Shown piece after piece: positions 14,879 to 23,697 of a stretch of 64,000 nt of DNA; position 1 is the first letter of the stretch, and every line of letters begins with the position of its first letter. The translations under genes and the position numbers were made by a program. Source of the DNA: Streptococcus caballi DSM 19004 (GTDB taxonomy: Bacteria; Bacillota; Bacilli; Lactobacillales; Streptococcaceae); assembly GCF_000379985.1 (NCBI RefSeq), contig NZ_KB904074.1, forward strand, positions 1-64,000, read 5' to 3'. The notes under the pieces were generated by a model. That model made no database searches. It saw nothing but the letters and a program-made list of their open reading frames with translations, and was not told the origin of the DNA.

Positions 14879-17425
14879 ATGACATATTCACGTGTAGCTC
14901 GTTTGAAGGCTGAACAGCAAGCTAAACTTCAGAAGCAACGTTATAGTATTCGCAAGGTGTCTGCCATTGGTGCAACATCAGCGCTGATTGGGACACTTAG
15001 TTTTGCAAGTGCAAATGTACAAGCAGATGAGGCAACTAGCGCAGATGCGTCAACTACTTTAGTGAGCAAGGCGCCAAGTGCTGTATCTACTGAGAGTGAT
15101 TCTCAATCGGCTGAAGCTACAAAAGTGACGACAACAGCTGAAGCTGTCGCTGCTACACCGGAGGCGTCAAGTGATACTGGTACAACAACTGAAGAACCAC
15201 AATCAACTTCATCAGAAACCACAACCGCAGGTCAAGATACTGATAAAGTAAGTGCTGCTACTTCCGAAAACCAAGCGGCAACTGAAACTGCTCAACCAGT
15301 TGAAGATAACAGTAGTGTAACGACAGATTCAGCTACAGTTGCTAAAGCTACAGATGAATCCGACGGCAGTGGTAGTGTGGCCTCTACAAAAAGTTCGACA
15401 GTAACAACTGCAGCTTCTCAATCTGATGCAGCTAAGTCTAATTCAACAGTCGATACAGGTAGTTTGGATGCCGAATTGGTGTTATCGCGATTGAATGATA
15501 AGGTTCGTGGGGTTGTATCGTCTGGGTTAAGTACAGATGAAATTCTCAAGCTTACAGATGAACAAATCGACACATTAAATAAAATTGATTTTACTGACAA
15601 CAGGGTCGTAGGGACAGGAACTTCATTGACCTATAAGAACCTTAAAGATATTGTTGCAACTTTCTTGAAGCAAGATAGTAGATATGCTATTCCATACTTT
15701 AAGGCAGATACGATTGTTAATATGCCAGCTATGAATACTGTAGATGCTCAAACTATGGAAAAAGAGGAGCTGGATATTTGGGATTCATGGCCAGTACAAG
15801 ATGCGGTTACAGGTGTTGTTAGTAACTGGAATGGTTATCAACTAGTTGTAGCAATGGCTGGTGCAGCTAATAAGAATTCAAATCACATTTACTTGCTTTA
15901 TAATGAGTATGGAAATAATGATTTTGCAAACTGGCGTAATGCAGGGCCAATCTTTGGATACAATGCTATCGCTGATGAACAACAATGGTCTGGCTCAGCG
16001 ACAGTAAACTCGGATGGTTCAATTCAGTTATTCTATACTAAAAATGACACAAGTGAAGGAAAATTGAACTGGCAGCGTTTGGCAACTGCTACTTTAAATT
16101 TAGCTGTTGAAAATGGTCAAGTGGTTATCAAATCTGTTGACAACGATCATCAACTGTTTGCGGGTGATGGCTACCACTATCAAAACTATCAACAATTTTC
16201 TGCAACTTATAATGATGATTTAAACCATGATGGTGATGCAGATCGTACAGATAATTACACTTTACGTGATCCTCATGTCATTGAGGTTGATGGTAGCCGT
16301 TATCTTGTTTTTGAAGCCAACACAGGTACTGAAAATTATCAAGGCGAAAACCAAATTTACACTTGGGCTAACTATGGTGGTGATGACCATTTTAATATTT
16401 CATCCCTTTTGAATGTCACAGGAAATAAAGATCTTCATAAGCTAGCATCGTGGGCTAATGGAGCTATCGGTATTTTGAAACTTGATGATAATGAGAAAAA
16501 TCCATCTGTATCTCAAGTTTACACACCATTAATGACTAGTCATATGGTTACTGATGAAGTGGAACGTCCAAGTGTTGTAAAACTTGGAGATAAATATTAC
16601 CTATTTACAGCATCGCGTATTAATAAGTCATCAGATGCTGAGGGGACCGTAGCTGCTCGTAAAGCTGTTGGTGATGACGTTGTTATGCTCGGATTTGTTT
16701 CAGATAGTCTTATGGGAAGTTATAAGCGTTTGAATGGTTCAGGAGTCGTGTTGACCGCTTCTGTCCCTGCAGATTGGAGAACATCAACATATTCATACTA
16801 TGCTGTTCCTGTTGAAGGCTCCACAAATAAAGTTTTAATTACAGCCTATATGACAAATCGTGGTGGTATTGCAGGAGCTGAGAATAAATCAACGTGGGCA
16901 CCAAGTTTCCTTGTTCAAATTAATGATGATGGAACAACGGAAGTTCTACCATATATGACTAATCAAGGCGATTGGATTTGGGATGACAGTAGCAACACTT
17001 TGAAGCATGTTGGTGATAATAATAATTCTCGTCTACCAAATGAGGACTATACTGTTGATTGGTACACCGTTGGAAACTATGGTTTACCACCTCATCACTA
17101 TAATAATACTACGGTTCCTGTGACTCCAACAGAGCCAAATACACCAGATGTACCGACTACCCCAACAACTCCAAATACACCAGATGTGCCAACCACCCCA
17201 ACAACTCCAAATACGCCAGATGTACCAACTACACCTAGCACTCCAACACGCGGTGGAGGTCACATTAATCCTGGTATACCAGTTGATGCCCCTGTAGTAT
17301 CAGCTGCTACGCTTCCAACAACTGGTGACAGTCAAAGTGCTGCGGCTATCTTGGGATTTGCTATTTTGAGTTCTATGGCTACTTATGTTGCTTATAGTGG
17401 TTACAAACGTAAATATAATCGTTAA
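14879..17425 (+). CDS. ftf: Cell-wall-anchored fructosyltransferase (GH68 levansucrase/inulosucrase)
   Basis: 848 residues. Splits sucrose outside the cell and polymerises the fructose into levan or inulin. Order of parts: YSIRK-type signal (RYSIRKVSAIG, residues 22-32) with cleavage near VQADE; Thr/Ser/Ala-rich linker to about residue 195; GH68 domain with nucleophile D302 in WDSWP, transition-state stabiliser D464 in RDP, and acid/base E562 in DEVERP; Pro/Thr wall spacer with PNTPDVPTTPTT repeats; LPTTG sorting motif at 812-816, a hydrophobic span and the tail KRKYNR. GAAGGAACAAAAG precedes the ATG. It is shorter than the 969-residue S. salivarius enzyme I remember. Levan versus inulin product cannot be decided here. 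Confidence 0.92.
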   Translation: MTYSRVARLKAEQQAKLQKQRYSIRKVSAIGATSALIGTLSFASANVQADEATSADASTTLVSKAPSAVSTESDSQSAEATKVTTTAEAVAATPEASSDTGTTTEEPQSTSSETTTAGQDTDKVSAATSENQAATETAQPVEDNSSVTTDSATVAKATDESDGSGSVASTKSSTVTTAASQSDAAKSNSTVDTGSLDAELVLSRLNDKVRGVVSSGLSTDEILKLTDEQIDTLNKIDFTDNRVVGTGTSLTYKNLKDIVATFLKQDSRYAIPYFKADTIVNMPAMNTVDAQTMEKEELDIWDSWPVQDAVTGVVSNWNGYQLVVAMAGAANKNSNHIYLLYNEYGNNDFANWRNAGPIFGYNAIADEQQWSGSATVNSDGSIQLFYTKNDTSEGKLNWQRLATATLNLAVENGQVVIKSVDNDHQLFAGDGYHYQNYQQFSATYNDDLNHDGDADRTDNYTLRDPHVIEVDGSRYLVFEANTGTENYQGENQIYTWANYGGDDHFNISSLLNVTGNKDLHKLASWANGAIGILKLDDNEKNPSVSQVYTPLMTSHMVTDEVERPSVVKLGDKYYLFTASRINKSSDAEGTVAARKAVGDDVVMLGFVSDSLMGSYKRLNGSGVVLTASVPADWRTSTYSYYAVPVEGSTNKVLITAYMTNRGGIAGAENKSTWAPSFLVQINDDGTTEVLPYMTNQGDWIWDDSSNTLKHVGDNNNSRLPNEDYTVDWYTVGNYGLPPHHYNNTTVPVTPTEPNTPDVPTTPTTPNTPDVPTTPTTPNTPDVPTTPSTPTRGGGHINPGIPVDAPVVSAATLPTTGDSQSAAAILGFAILSSMATYVAYSGYKRKYNR
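17135..17242 (+). repeat. Three 36-bp tandem repeats in the wall-spacer coding region
   Basis: Units at 17135-17170, 17171-17206 and 17207-17242 encode PNTPDVPTTPTT, PNTPDVPTTPTT and PNTPDVPTTPST. The DNA of units 1 and 2 differs at only a few positions, so unit number is likely to vary between strains. Confidence 0.9.
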
Positions 17426-17431
17426 TAAGTG

Positions 17432-17463
17432 AAAGAGAGAAAATTGGTTTTCTCTCTTTTTTA
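17432..17463 (+). terminator. Fructosyltransferase terminator
   Basis: AAAGAGAGAAAA pairs with TTTTCTCTCTTT across TTGG, followed by T's, 7 bases after the stop. Confidence 0.9.
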
Positions 17464-17472
17464 TTGCTGTAG

Positions 17473-17547
17473 AAGCCGACGGGCGGCTTGTCAAAGTATT
17501 TCTAAAATAAAAATTTAACGTTTGCCTAATTTTAGCAAGCGTTTTTA
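17473..17547 (+). terminator. Two further hairpins before upp
   Basis: AAGCCG/CGGCTT (17473-17489, 5-base loop) and AACGTTTGC/GCAAGCGTT (17517-17543, one wobble) followed by TTTTATTG. The second looks like a backup terminator insulating upp from the fructosyltransferase gene. Confidence 0.5.
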
Positions 17548-17556
17548 TTGATTTTT

Positions 17557-17565
17557 TGCTATAAT
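17557..17565 (+). promoter_or_regulatory. upp promoter (-10)
   Basis: Exact extended -10 TGC-TATAAT, 36 bases before the upp ATG. No clear -35. Confidence 0.55.
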
Positions 17566-17600
17566 GGTAACAATGTAAATAATGAAAAGGGAGTATCATT

Positions 17601-18230
17601 ATGGGAAAATTTCAAGTTATTTCACATCCGCTGATTCAGCACAAGTTATCTATTTTGCGTCGGACGACCACATCAACTAAGGATTTTCGTGAGTTAGTCA
17701 ATGAAATTGCTATGCTCATGGGATATGAAGTGTCACGTGATTTACCACTTGAAGATGTTGAAATCGAAACACCAATTACCAAAACTGTCCAAAAACAATT
17801 AGCTGGTAAGAAGTTAGCCATCGTTCCCATTCTTCGTGCGGGTATCGGGATGGTTGATGGTTTCTTAAGTCTTGTTCCAGCTGCGAAGGTTGGACACATT
17901 GGCATGTACCGTGATGAGGAAACGCTTCAACCAGTAGAATACTTGGTGAAATTGCCAGAAGATATTGACCGCCGTCAAATCTTTGTTGTTGACCCGATGC
18001 TGGCGACAGGTGGTTCTGCTATCTTAGCTGTTGATTCCCTCAAAAAACGCGGTGCGGCCAATATCAAATTTGTCTGCTTGGTAGCTGCGCCAGAAGGTGT
18101 TAAGGCGTTGCAAGATGCGCATCCAGACATTGACATTTACACAGCAGCTCTTGATGAAAAACTAAACGAACATGGTTATATTGTCCCAGGTCTTGGGGAT
18201 GCTGGAGATCGTCTCTTTGGTACAAAATAA
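17601..18230 (+). CDS. upp: Uracil phosphoribosyltransferase
   Basis: 209 residues, standard length. Salvages uracil plus PRPP to UMP. The PRPP-binding loop is [12 protein letters not shown] (near residue 129), preceded by the conserved [12 protein letters not shown] block near residue 76 that forms the dimer and GTP-sensing region. The uracil-binding C-terminal motif is [26 protein letters not shown] lies upstream of ATG 17601. It has its own promoter and terminator. Confidence 0.96.
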   Translation: MGKFQVISHPLIQHKLSILRRTTTSTKDFRELVNEIAMLMGYEVSRDLPLEDVEIETPITKTVQKQLAGKKLAIVPILRAGIGMVDGFLSLVPAAKVGHIGMYRDEETLQPVEYLVKLPEDIDRRQIFVVDPMLATGGSAILAVDSLKKRGAANIKFVCLVAAPEGVKALQDAHPDIDIYTAALDEKLNEHGYIVPGLGDAGDRLFGTK

Positions 18231-18237
18231 GAAGATA

Positions 18238-18267
18238 AACTTTCTGGTGCAAATCAGAAAGTTTTTT
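18238..18267 (+). terminator. upp terminator
   Basis: AACTTTCTG (18238-18246) pairs with CAGAAAGTT (18255-18263), followed by T's. Confidence 0.85.
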
Positions 18268-18286
18268 GAGAAAAGTAAGTTAATTA

Positions 18287-18303
18287 TTTGACCTTTTTTG
18301 ACC
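18287..18303. promoter_or_regulatory. CtsR operator of clpP
   Basis: TTTGACC-TTT-TTTGACC, the reverse complement of the CtsR double heptad GGTCAAA-NAN-GGTCAAA with exact 3-bp spacing. It covers the clpP -35, so CtsR should block polymerase until heat or protein stress. Confidence 0.9.
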
Positions 18304-18316
18304 AATTGATTATAAT
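18288..18316 (+). promoter_or_regulatory. clpP promoter
   Basis: TTGACC (18288-18293), 17-bp spacer, TATAAT (18311-18316). The -35 lies inside the CtsR operator. Confidence 0.8.
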
Positions 18317-18351
18317 AATGACAATCAGAAAAAAGAAATGGAGAATTTTCT

Positions 18352-18942
18352 ATGATTCCTGTAGTTATTGAACAAACGAGCCGTGGCGAACGCTCATATG
18401 ACATTTATTCTCGCCTTTTGAAAGACCGCATTATCATGTTGACTGGTCCAGTTGAGGATAATATGGCAAACTCAATTATTGCTCAGCTATTATTCTTGGA
18501 TGCCCAAGACAATACCAAAGATATTTATCTTTATGTTAATACACCTGGTGGTTCTGTCTCAGCAGGGCTTGCTATTGTGGATACTATGAACTTCATTAAA
18601 TCTGATGTACAAACTATTGTTATGGGAATGGCAGCTTCAATGGGAACAATCATTGCCTCATCAGGGGCAAAGGGCAAACGTTTCATGCTGCCTAATGCCG
18701 AATACATGATTCACCAACCAATGGGCGGTACTGGTGGTGGTACCCAACAAACAGACATGGCTATTGCTGCTGAACATCTCTTGAAAACACGTCAAAACTT
18801 GGAGCAAATTTTGGCTGATAATTCAGGACAAAGTCTTGAAAAAGTTCATGCAGATGCTGAACGTGATAACTGGATGAGCGCTCAAGAAACCCTTGAATAC
18901 GGCTTTATCGATGAAATTATGGCAAATAACGCTTTGAAATAA
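18352..18942 (+). CDS. clpP: ATP-dependent Clp protease proteolytic subunit
   Basis: 196 residues. Forms the tetradecameric serine protease chamber used by ClpX, ClpC and ClpE. The catalytic Ser is in GMAASMGT (residue 96-97 region) and the His in MIHQPMGG (near residue 122); the third member, Asp, lies near residue 172 in the usual position. [17 protein letters not shown] is the normal N-terminus with the ring-opening propeptide. TGGAGA lies before the ATG. Monocistronic, with CtsR control. Confidence 0.97.
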   Translation: MIPVVIEQTSRGERSYDIYSRLLKDRIIMLTGPVEDNMANSIIAQLLFLDAQDNTKDIYLYVNTPGGSVSAGLAIVDTMNFIKSDVQTIVMGMAASMGTIIASSGAKGKRFMLPNAEYMIHQPMGGTGGGTQQTDMAIAAEHLLKTRQNLEQILADNSGQSLEKVHADAERDNWMSAQETLEYGFIDEIMANNALK

Positions 18943-18951
18943 TAATAGAAT

Positions 18952-18998
18952 AAAAGAGTTGCCTCTAGCTATTATAATTTGCTTGAGGGACTCTTTTT
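18952..18998 (+). terminator. clpP terminator
   Basis: AAAAGAGT plus CCTC pair with GAGG plus ACTCTTTT in an interrupted stem, followed by T's. Confidence 0.75.
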
Positions 18999-19035
18999 TC
19001 TTTGTCTCTTATTGCCTTAATTTTGGAAAGATTTA

Positions 19036-19044
19036 TGATATAAT
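19036..19044 (+). promoter_or_regulatory. ylbF promoter (-10)
   Basis: Exact extended -10 TGA-TATAAT ending 7 bases before the ATG at 19051, so the transcript may begin at the start codon. Confidence 0.5.
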
Positions 19045-19050
19045 CATTTT

Positions 19051-19503
19051 ATGCTTATAATTAACGACCAATTAGTGGCAATTGATGAAGCTATTGATCA
19101 GGTGGTTGCTCAAATTGTGCAGCTAGAGGCAGCAGGAGCTTACAAGAAAGCCAAACAGGACTTTCTTGCTGACCAAGAACTTCAAACAGATATTTTATAT
19201 TTTCAAAATTTAAAAGAAAATTACGATAAGGTGAAGGAGTTTGCAAATTTCCGCCCTGAAGTGTCGAAAATGCGTCGTGAGCTCTTTGAGCAGAAGAGAA
19301 GAATTGACCTTAACGATAATCTCATTCATTTGAGACAATGTGAGGTAGAACTTCAAAAACTTTTAGCACAATTGACAAAAGAACTATCACAGGCTGTTTC
19401 AGCTGATATTTTTGTTGATACGGGGCTCCCGTTTGATTCCCATAAATCTCCGCACAAACCAGGCCGTGGCAATAATATAAAAGAAAGGAATAAGGATGTT
19501 TGA
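19051..19503 (+). CDS. ylbF: YlbF/YmcA-family protein (RicF-like)
   Basis: 150 residues, all-helical DUF964 family. In Bacillus the family members RicF and RicA join RicT (also encoded in this window at 26776) to modulate RNase Y-dependent mRNA processing; that role here is inference. The helical core is at about residues 10-115, followed by a flexible tail with GRGNNIKERN. Only one cysteine (RQCEVE) is present, so the cysteine-rich cluster-binding tail of the Bacillus protein seems to be missing. No Shine-Dalgarno precedes ATG 19051. The stop overlaps the ylbG start by 8 bases. Confidence 0.8.
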   Translation: MLIINDQLVAIDEAIDQVVAQIVQLEAAGAYKKAKQDFLADQELQTDILYFQNLKENYDKVKEFANFRPEVSKMRRELFEQKRRIDLNDNLIHLRQCEVELQKLLAQLTKELSQAVSADIFVDTGLPFDSHKSPHKPGRGNNIKERNKDV

Positions 19504-19756
19504 AAAAAATGAGCGTGTTGGGCTAGCTGTCTATCTTTACTATAATCGTGATGCTAGAAAGTTGAGCAAATATGGCGATATCATCTACCATTCACGGCGT
19601 TTACGTTACTTAGTTTTATATCTTGACAAGAGCAAGGCTAAAGAAACTCTGGCAGAATTGTCTGAGATGAAATTCGTCAAAGAAGCGGTTCTTTCCCCTT
19701 TAGCTGATATTAATCGAGATTTTGTTGGTAGCTTGCAAAAAGAAGAGAATATCTGA
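19496..19756 (+). CDS. ylbG: YlbG family protein (DUF2129)
   Basis: 86 residues. Small cytoplasmic protein with the usual DUF2129 pattern: RVGLAVYLYYNRDARKLSKY at the N-terminus, YHSRRLRYLVLYL in the middle and VKEAVLSPLADINRDF near the end. Biochemical function is not known. AAAGGAATAAGG supplies the ribosome site. It overlaps the end of ylbF by 8 bases, the same pair order as in Bacillus. Confidence 0.85.
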   Translation: MFEKNERVGLAVYLYYNRDARKLSKYGDIIYHSRRLRYLVLYLDKSKAKETLAELSEMKFVKEAVLSPLADINRDFVGSLQKEENI

Positions 19757-19775
19757 GAACTTTTAAACAAAGTCC

Positions 19776-19804
19776 TTGACAATTTTCAGATAATTCAGTA
19801 TTCT
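19776..19804 (+). promoter_or_regulatory. livJ promoter
   Basis: Consensus -35 TTGACA (19776-19781), 17-bp spacer, TATTCT (19799-19804). Confidence 0.7.
19781..19795. promoter_or_regulatory. CodY box in the livJ promoter
   Basis: AATTTTCAGATAATT matches 14 of 15 positions of the CodY consensus AATTTTCWGAAAATT and fills the spacer between -35 and -10. CodY bound to branched-chain amino acids would repress uptake of those same amino acids. Confidence 0.75.
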
Positions 19805-19850
19805 TATTAACGAACATTTTAAAAGAACAAATTATTTAAGGAGAAAAAGA

Positions 19851-21029
19851 ATGAAAAAGAAATTTGCATTAGCAGCAGTTGCTTTTGTAAGTACAGCAGT
19901 TCTCGCAGCATGCGGTGCTGCACCTGGTGGTTCCTCATCAACTAGTGGAACAAAAATCGGTGACGATATTAAAATTGGTTACAACCTTGAGTTGTCTGGT
20001 ACTGTAGCGGCTTATGGTCAAGCTGAAAAGAATGCAGCAGATCTTGCTGTTGCTGAAATCAACAAAGCTGGTGGCGTAGATGGTAAAAAGATTAAGGTTG
20101 TTTCAAAAGACAACAAGTCTGATAACACCGAAGCAGCAACCGTAACAACTAACCTTGCTACAGAAAGTAAAGTTAATGCTATTGTAGGGCCTGCAACATC
20201 TGGAGCAGTTGCTGCTGCAACACCAAATGCAACTAGTGCCGCAGTTCCACTTGTTACACCTTCAGGAACACAAGATTCATTGACTGTTTCAAGTAAAGGT
20301 AAAGTTAACGAGTATGTTTTTCGTTCAACTTTCCAAGATAGTTTCCAAGGTCAAGTTTTGGCACAGTACGCTACCGATAACTTAAAAGCAAAAAAAGTTG
20401 TACTCTACTATGATTCGTCAAGTGATTACGCTAAAGGTATTGCGGAAAACTTCAAGAAACATTATAAAGGTGATATTGTAACTGAAGAAACCTTCCAATC
20501 TAAAGACACCGATTTCCAAGCTGCATTGACAAAAATCAAAGGGAAAGAATTTGATGCTGTTGTCATGCCAGGTTACTATACTGAAACTGGTTTGATTACG
20601 AAACAAGCTCGTGAAATGGGCATTGATAAACCAATCCTTGGGCCTGATGGATTCGCAGATAGCAAATTCATCGAATCAGCTGGAGCTGCCAATACAAACA
20701 ATGTTTTCTATGTATCTGGTTACTCAACAAAAGTTAGCTTGTCAAGTAAATCAACAGCTTTTGTCGATGCTTACAAAGCTAAATATGGTGAAGAACCAAA
20801 TATGTTTGCAGCCCTTACTTATGACTCAGTTTACATGATTGCAGACGCTGCAAAAGGTGCTAAGACTTCAAAAGACATTGCTGAAAACCTTGCTTCACTT
20901 AAAAATTTTGAAGGGGTTACTGGTAAGATGACAATTGATAAGGAACACAACCCAATTAAATCAGCTATTATGATTGGACTTAACAATGGTCAAGAAGCAA
21001 CTGCTGAAGCCGTTGAAGTTAAAAAATAA
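19851..21029 (+). CDS. livJ: Branched-chain amino acid ABC transporter substrate-binding lipoprotein
   Basis: 392 residues. The signal peptide MKKKFALAAVAFVSTAVLAAC has a lipobox (LAAC, Cys21), so the protein is tethered outside the membrane. Type I periplasmic-binding fold (Leu/Ile/Val-binding family): IKIGYNLELSGTVAAYGQ at the first strand, IVGPATSGAV near residue 108 and ALTYDSVYMI near residue 322. AAGGAGAAAAAG is a strong ribosome site. First gene of livJHMGF; the hairpin after it probably stabilises or partly terminates the message so that the binding protein exceeds the membrane components. Confidence 0.93.
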   Translation: MKKKFALAAVAFVSTAVLAACGAAPGGSSSTSGTKIGDDIKIGYNLELSGTVAAYGQAEKNAADLAVAEINKAGGVDGKKIKVVSKDNKSDNTEAATVTTNLATESKVNAIVGPATSGAVAAATPNATSAAVPLVTPSGTQDSLTVSSKGKVNEYVFRSTFQDSFQGQVLAQYATDNLKAKKVVLYYDSSSDYAKGIAENFKKHYKGDIVTEETFQSKDTDFQAALTKIKGKEFDAVVMPGYYTETGLITKQAREMGIDKPILGPDGFADSKFIESAGAANTNNVFYVSGYSTKVSLSSKSTAFVDAYKAKYGEEPNMFAALTYDSVYMIADAAKGAKTSKDIAENLASLKNFEGVTGKMTIDKEHNPIKSAIMIGLNNGQEATAEAVEVKK

Positions 21030-21045
21030 GCTATTAAGTCATACG

Positions 21046-21071
21046 TCTGGGGAGACAACAGCCTTCCCAGA
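21046..21071 (+). other. Hairpin between livJ and livH
   Basis: TCTGGGGA (21046-21053) pairs with TTCCCAGA (21064-21071) with one wobble and no immediate T run. It probably acts as an attenuator or 3'-end stabiliser that sets binding protein above permease levels. Confidence 0.55.
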
Positions 21072-21103
21072 TATTATTATTTTATAGAAAGTTTGGTGAA
21101 TAC

Positions 21104-21973
21104 ATGCTTCAACAACTTGTTAATGGTCTTATCCTAGGAAGTGTCTATGCACTTCTAGCCTTAGGATATACCATGGTTTATGGGATTATCAAGTTAATTA
21201 ACTTTGCCCATGGTGATATTTATATGATGGGAGCTTTCATTGGCTACTATCTCATCAGTGTTTATCACATGAATTTTTTCCTCGCTCTTATTTTGACAAT
21301 GATTTTGACTGCCTGTCTTGGTGTGGTTATCGAATTCTTGGCCTATCGTCCATTGAGAAATTCATCTAAGATTGCTAACCTAATCACCGCTATTGGCGTG
21401 TCATTCTTCCTTGAGTATGGCATGGTATACTTGGTCGGTGCCAATGTTCGTGCCTTCCCGCAAGCTTTGAAAACAGTTCGATTTGATTTGGGACTTTTCT
21501 CAGTTACTAATGTCCAATTAACTATTCTTGGAGTTTCTATCATTCTGATGTTAGCTTTGACCTATATTGTTCAAAAAACAAAAATGGGGAAAGCTATGCG
21601 TGCGGTGTCTGTTGATTCTGATGCAGCACAATTGATGGGAATTAATGTCAACTCAACAATTAGTTTCACCTTTGCCCTTGGTTCAGCCTTAGCTGGTGCA
21701 GCTGGTGTCTTAATTGGACTTTACTATAATTCAATTGAACCATTGATGGGTATGACACCTGGTATCAAAGCTTTTGTTGCCGCAGTTTTAGGTGGTATTG
21801 GAATTATTCCTGGTGCGGCTATTGGTGGTTTTATCATCGGCCTTTTGGAAACATTCTCAGTTTCAATTGGTTTATCAAGCTATCGTGATGCGGTTGTTTA
21901 TGCCATCTTGATTGTTATCCTTTTGGTTCGACCTGCAGGTATTTTGGGTAAAAATGTGAAAGAGAAGGTGTAA
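21104..21973 (+). CDS. livH: Branched-chain amino acid ABC transporter permease
   Basis: 289 residues, LivH-type permease with about eight hydrophobic helices. The family opening is LVNGLILGSVYALLALGYTM, with the conserved KLINFAHGDIYMMGAF block near residue 32. The EAA-like cytoplasmic loop AMRAVSVDSDAAQLMGIN is near residue 165, where the ATPases LivG and LivF dock. It pairs with LivM to form the channel. A weak AGAAAGTTTGGTG precedes the ATG. It is separated from livM by only 3 bases. Confidence 0.92.
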   Translation: MLQQLVNGLILGSVYALLALGYTMVYGIIKLINFAHGDIYMMGAFIGYYLISVYHMNFFLALILTMILTACLGVVIEFLAYRPLRNSSKIANLITAIGVSFFLEYGMVYLVGANVRAFPQALKTVRFDLGLFSVTNVQLTILGVSIILMLALTYIVQKTKMGKAMRAVSVDSDAAQLMGINVNSTISFTFALGSALAGAAGVLIGLYYNSIEPLMGMTPGIKAFVAAVLGGIGIIPGAAIGGFIIGLLETFSVSIGLSSYRDAVVYAILIVILLVRPAGILGKNVKEKV

Positions 21974-21976
21974 ACA

Positions 21977-22930
21977 ATGAAGAAAAATCTAAAATCCATT
22001 TTAGCTTGGCTGGCTGTCATTGTTCTTGCCTTTGCTCTGATTTCGGTACTTGTTAGCACGGGTGTTCTTGGAGTTTACTATGTCCAAATTTTGATGGGAA
22101 TTGGAATCTCAATGATTATGGCTTTGGGAACCAATTTGATTCTTGGTTTCTCAGGACAATTTTCTCTTGGGCAAGCTGGTTTCATGGCTATCGGAGCTTA
22201 TGCAACAGCTATTTTGACCAAGCAAATGCCAACCTATGCCGGCTTTTATATTTCGATGATGGTTGGTGCTTTGGTTGCGGCCTTGGTTGCATTAGTTGTT
22301 GGGATTCCAACTCTTCGACTTAAAGGGGATTATCTTGCCATTGCCACTTTGGGTGTCGCTGAAATCATTCGTATTGCCATTATCAACGGTGGTGAATTGA
22401 CTAACGGTGCTGCAGGTTTGACTGGGGTTCTCCAATATACCACATGGCCAGTTGTCTTTATTTTTGTTGTTTTGATTACAATTTTATTGACAAATTTCCT
22501 TCGTAGTCCAATGGGTCGTGAAGTTTTGGCGGTTCGTGAAGACGAAATTGCTGCAGAGGCTATGGGTGTCAACACGACAAAAATCAAAGTAACAGTTTTC
22601 GTCTTGGCAGCCATTGTTTCAGCGATTGCAGGTTCACTTTTTGTCGGTTATATCGGTGCAGTTGCTCCAAAAGATTTCACTATCATGAAATCAATTGATT
22701 ATCTTATCATCGCAGTGCTTGGTGGCCTAGGTTCTATTACAGGTACTATTGTTGCAGCTATTGTTCTAGGAATTTTGAATATGTACTTGCAAAACTTCTC
22801 AGAATTACGCATGATTATCTATTCATTGGCATTGATCTTGGTTATGGTTTTCCGCCCAGGTGGTCTGTTAGGAACATGGGAGTTTAGTTTCTCAAAACTT
22901 TTTGATAAAAAATCTAAGGAGGGCAAATAA
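21977..22930 (+). CDS. livM: Branched-chain amino acid ABC transporter permease
   Basis: 317 residues, LivM-type permease and partner of LivH. Family signatures are GFSGQFSLGQAGFMAIGAYA near residue 58, PTLRLKGDYLAIATLGVAEI near residue 111, and the ATPase-coupling loop LAVREDEIAAEAMGVNTTKIK near residue 182. AGAAGGTG inside the livH end serves as ribosome site. Tight spacing (3 bases to livH, 2 bases to livG) shows a single translated operon. Confidence 0.92.
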   Translation: MKKNLKSILAWLAVIVLAFALISVLVSTGVLGVYYVQILMGIGISMIMALGTNLILGFSGQFSLGQAGFMAIGAYATAILTKQMPTYAGFYISMMVGALVAALVALVVGIPTLRLKGDYLAIATLGVAEIIRIAIINGGELTNGAAGLTGVLQYTTWPVVFIFVVLITILLTNFLRSPMGREVLAVREDEIAAEAMGVNTTKIKVTVFVLAAIVSAIAGSLFVGYIGAVAPKDFTIMKSIDYLIIAVLGGLGSITGTIVAAIVLGILNMYLQNFSELRMIIYSLALILVMVFRPGGLLGTWEFSFSKLFDKKSKEGK

Positions 22931-22932
22931 AA

Positions 22933-23697
22933 ATGGCACTTCTTGAAGTTAAAAATTTAACTAAAAACTTTGGTGGTTTGACTGCCGTTGGTGATGTGAG
23001 TATGGAGCTCAAAGAAGGTGAATTGGTTGGTCTCATTGGTCCTAACGGTGCTGGGAAAACAACGCTTTTTAACCTTTTGACAGGTGTTTACGAACCAACC
23101 GAAGGTACTGTAACACTTGATAATACTGTTTTAAATGGTAAAACTCCTTATAAAATTGCCTCGCTTGGTTTGTCGCGTACATTCCAAAATATCCGCCTTT
23201 TCAAAAATATGACTGTTTTGGATAACGTTTTGATTGGGATGGATAATAAGCATAGTTCGCATGTTTTTGCTTCTTTCTTGCGTTTGCCAAAATTTTACAG
23301 CAATGAAAAAGAGCTGAAAACAAAGGCTATGGAACTTCTAGCTATTTTCCATTTGGATGGTGATGCTGATGTTTTGGCTAAAAATCTGCCATACGGTCAG
23401 CAACGTCGTCTGGAGATCGTGCGTGCCTTGGCAACTGAACCTAAGATTCTCTTTCTTGATGAACCTGCTGCAGGGATGAACCCGCAAGAAACAGCTGAAT
23501 TAACAGCGCTTATCCGTCAAGTTAAGGAAGAGTTTGGTATTACTATTATCCTCATTGAACATGATATGAGCCTTGTTATGGAGGTTACCGAACGTATTTA
23601 CGTTCTTGAATATGGTCGTTTGATTGCTCATGGGACACCTGATGAAATCAAGCAAAACAAGCGCGTTATTGAAGCTTATCTTGGAGGTGAAGCCTAA
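22933..23697 (+). CDS. livG: Branched-chain amino acid ABC transporter ATP-binding protein
   Basis: 254 residues. Walker A GPNGAGKTT near residue 36, signature LPYGQQRRLEIVRAL near residue 155, Walker B ILFLDEPAAGMNP near residue 176 and the switch histidine in IEHDMSLV near residue 208. The LPYGQQ signature in place of LSGGQ is normal for LivG. It drives the LivHM channel together with LivF. Its stop overlaps the livF start by one base (TAATG). Confidence 0.93.
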   Translation: MALLEVKNLTKNFGGLTAVGDVSMELKEGELVGLIGPNGAGKTTLFNLLTGVYEPTEGTVTLDNTVLNGKTPYKIASLGLSRTFQNIRLFKNMTVLDNVLIGMDNKHSSHVFASFLRLPKFYSNEKELKTKAMELLAIFHLDGDADVLAKNLPYGQQRRLEIVRALATEPKILFLDEPAAGMNPQETAELTALIRQVKEEFGITIILIEHDMSLVMEVTERIYVLEYGRLIAHGTPDEIKQNKRVIEAYLGGEA

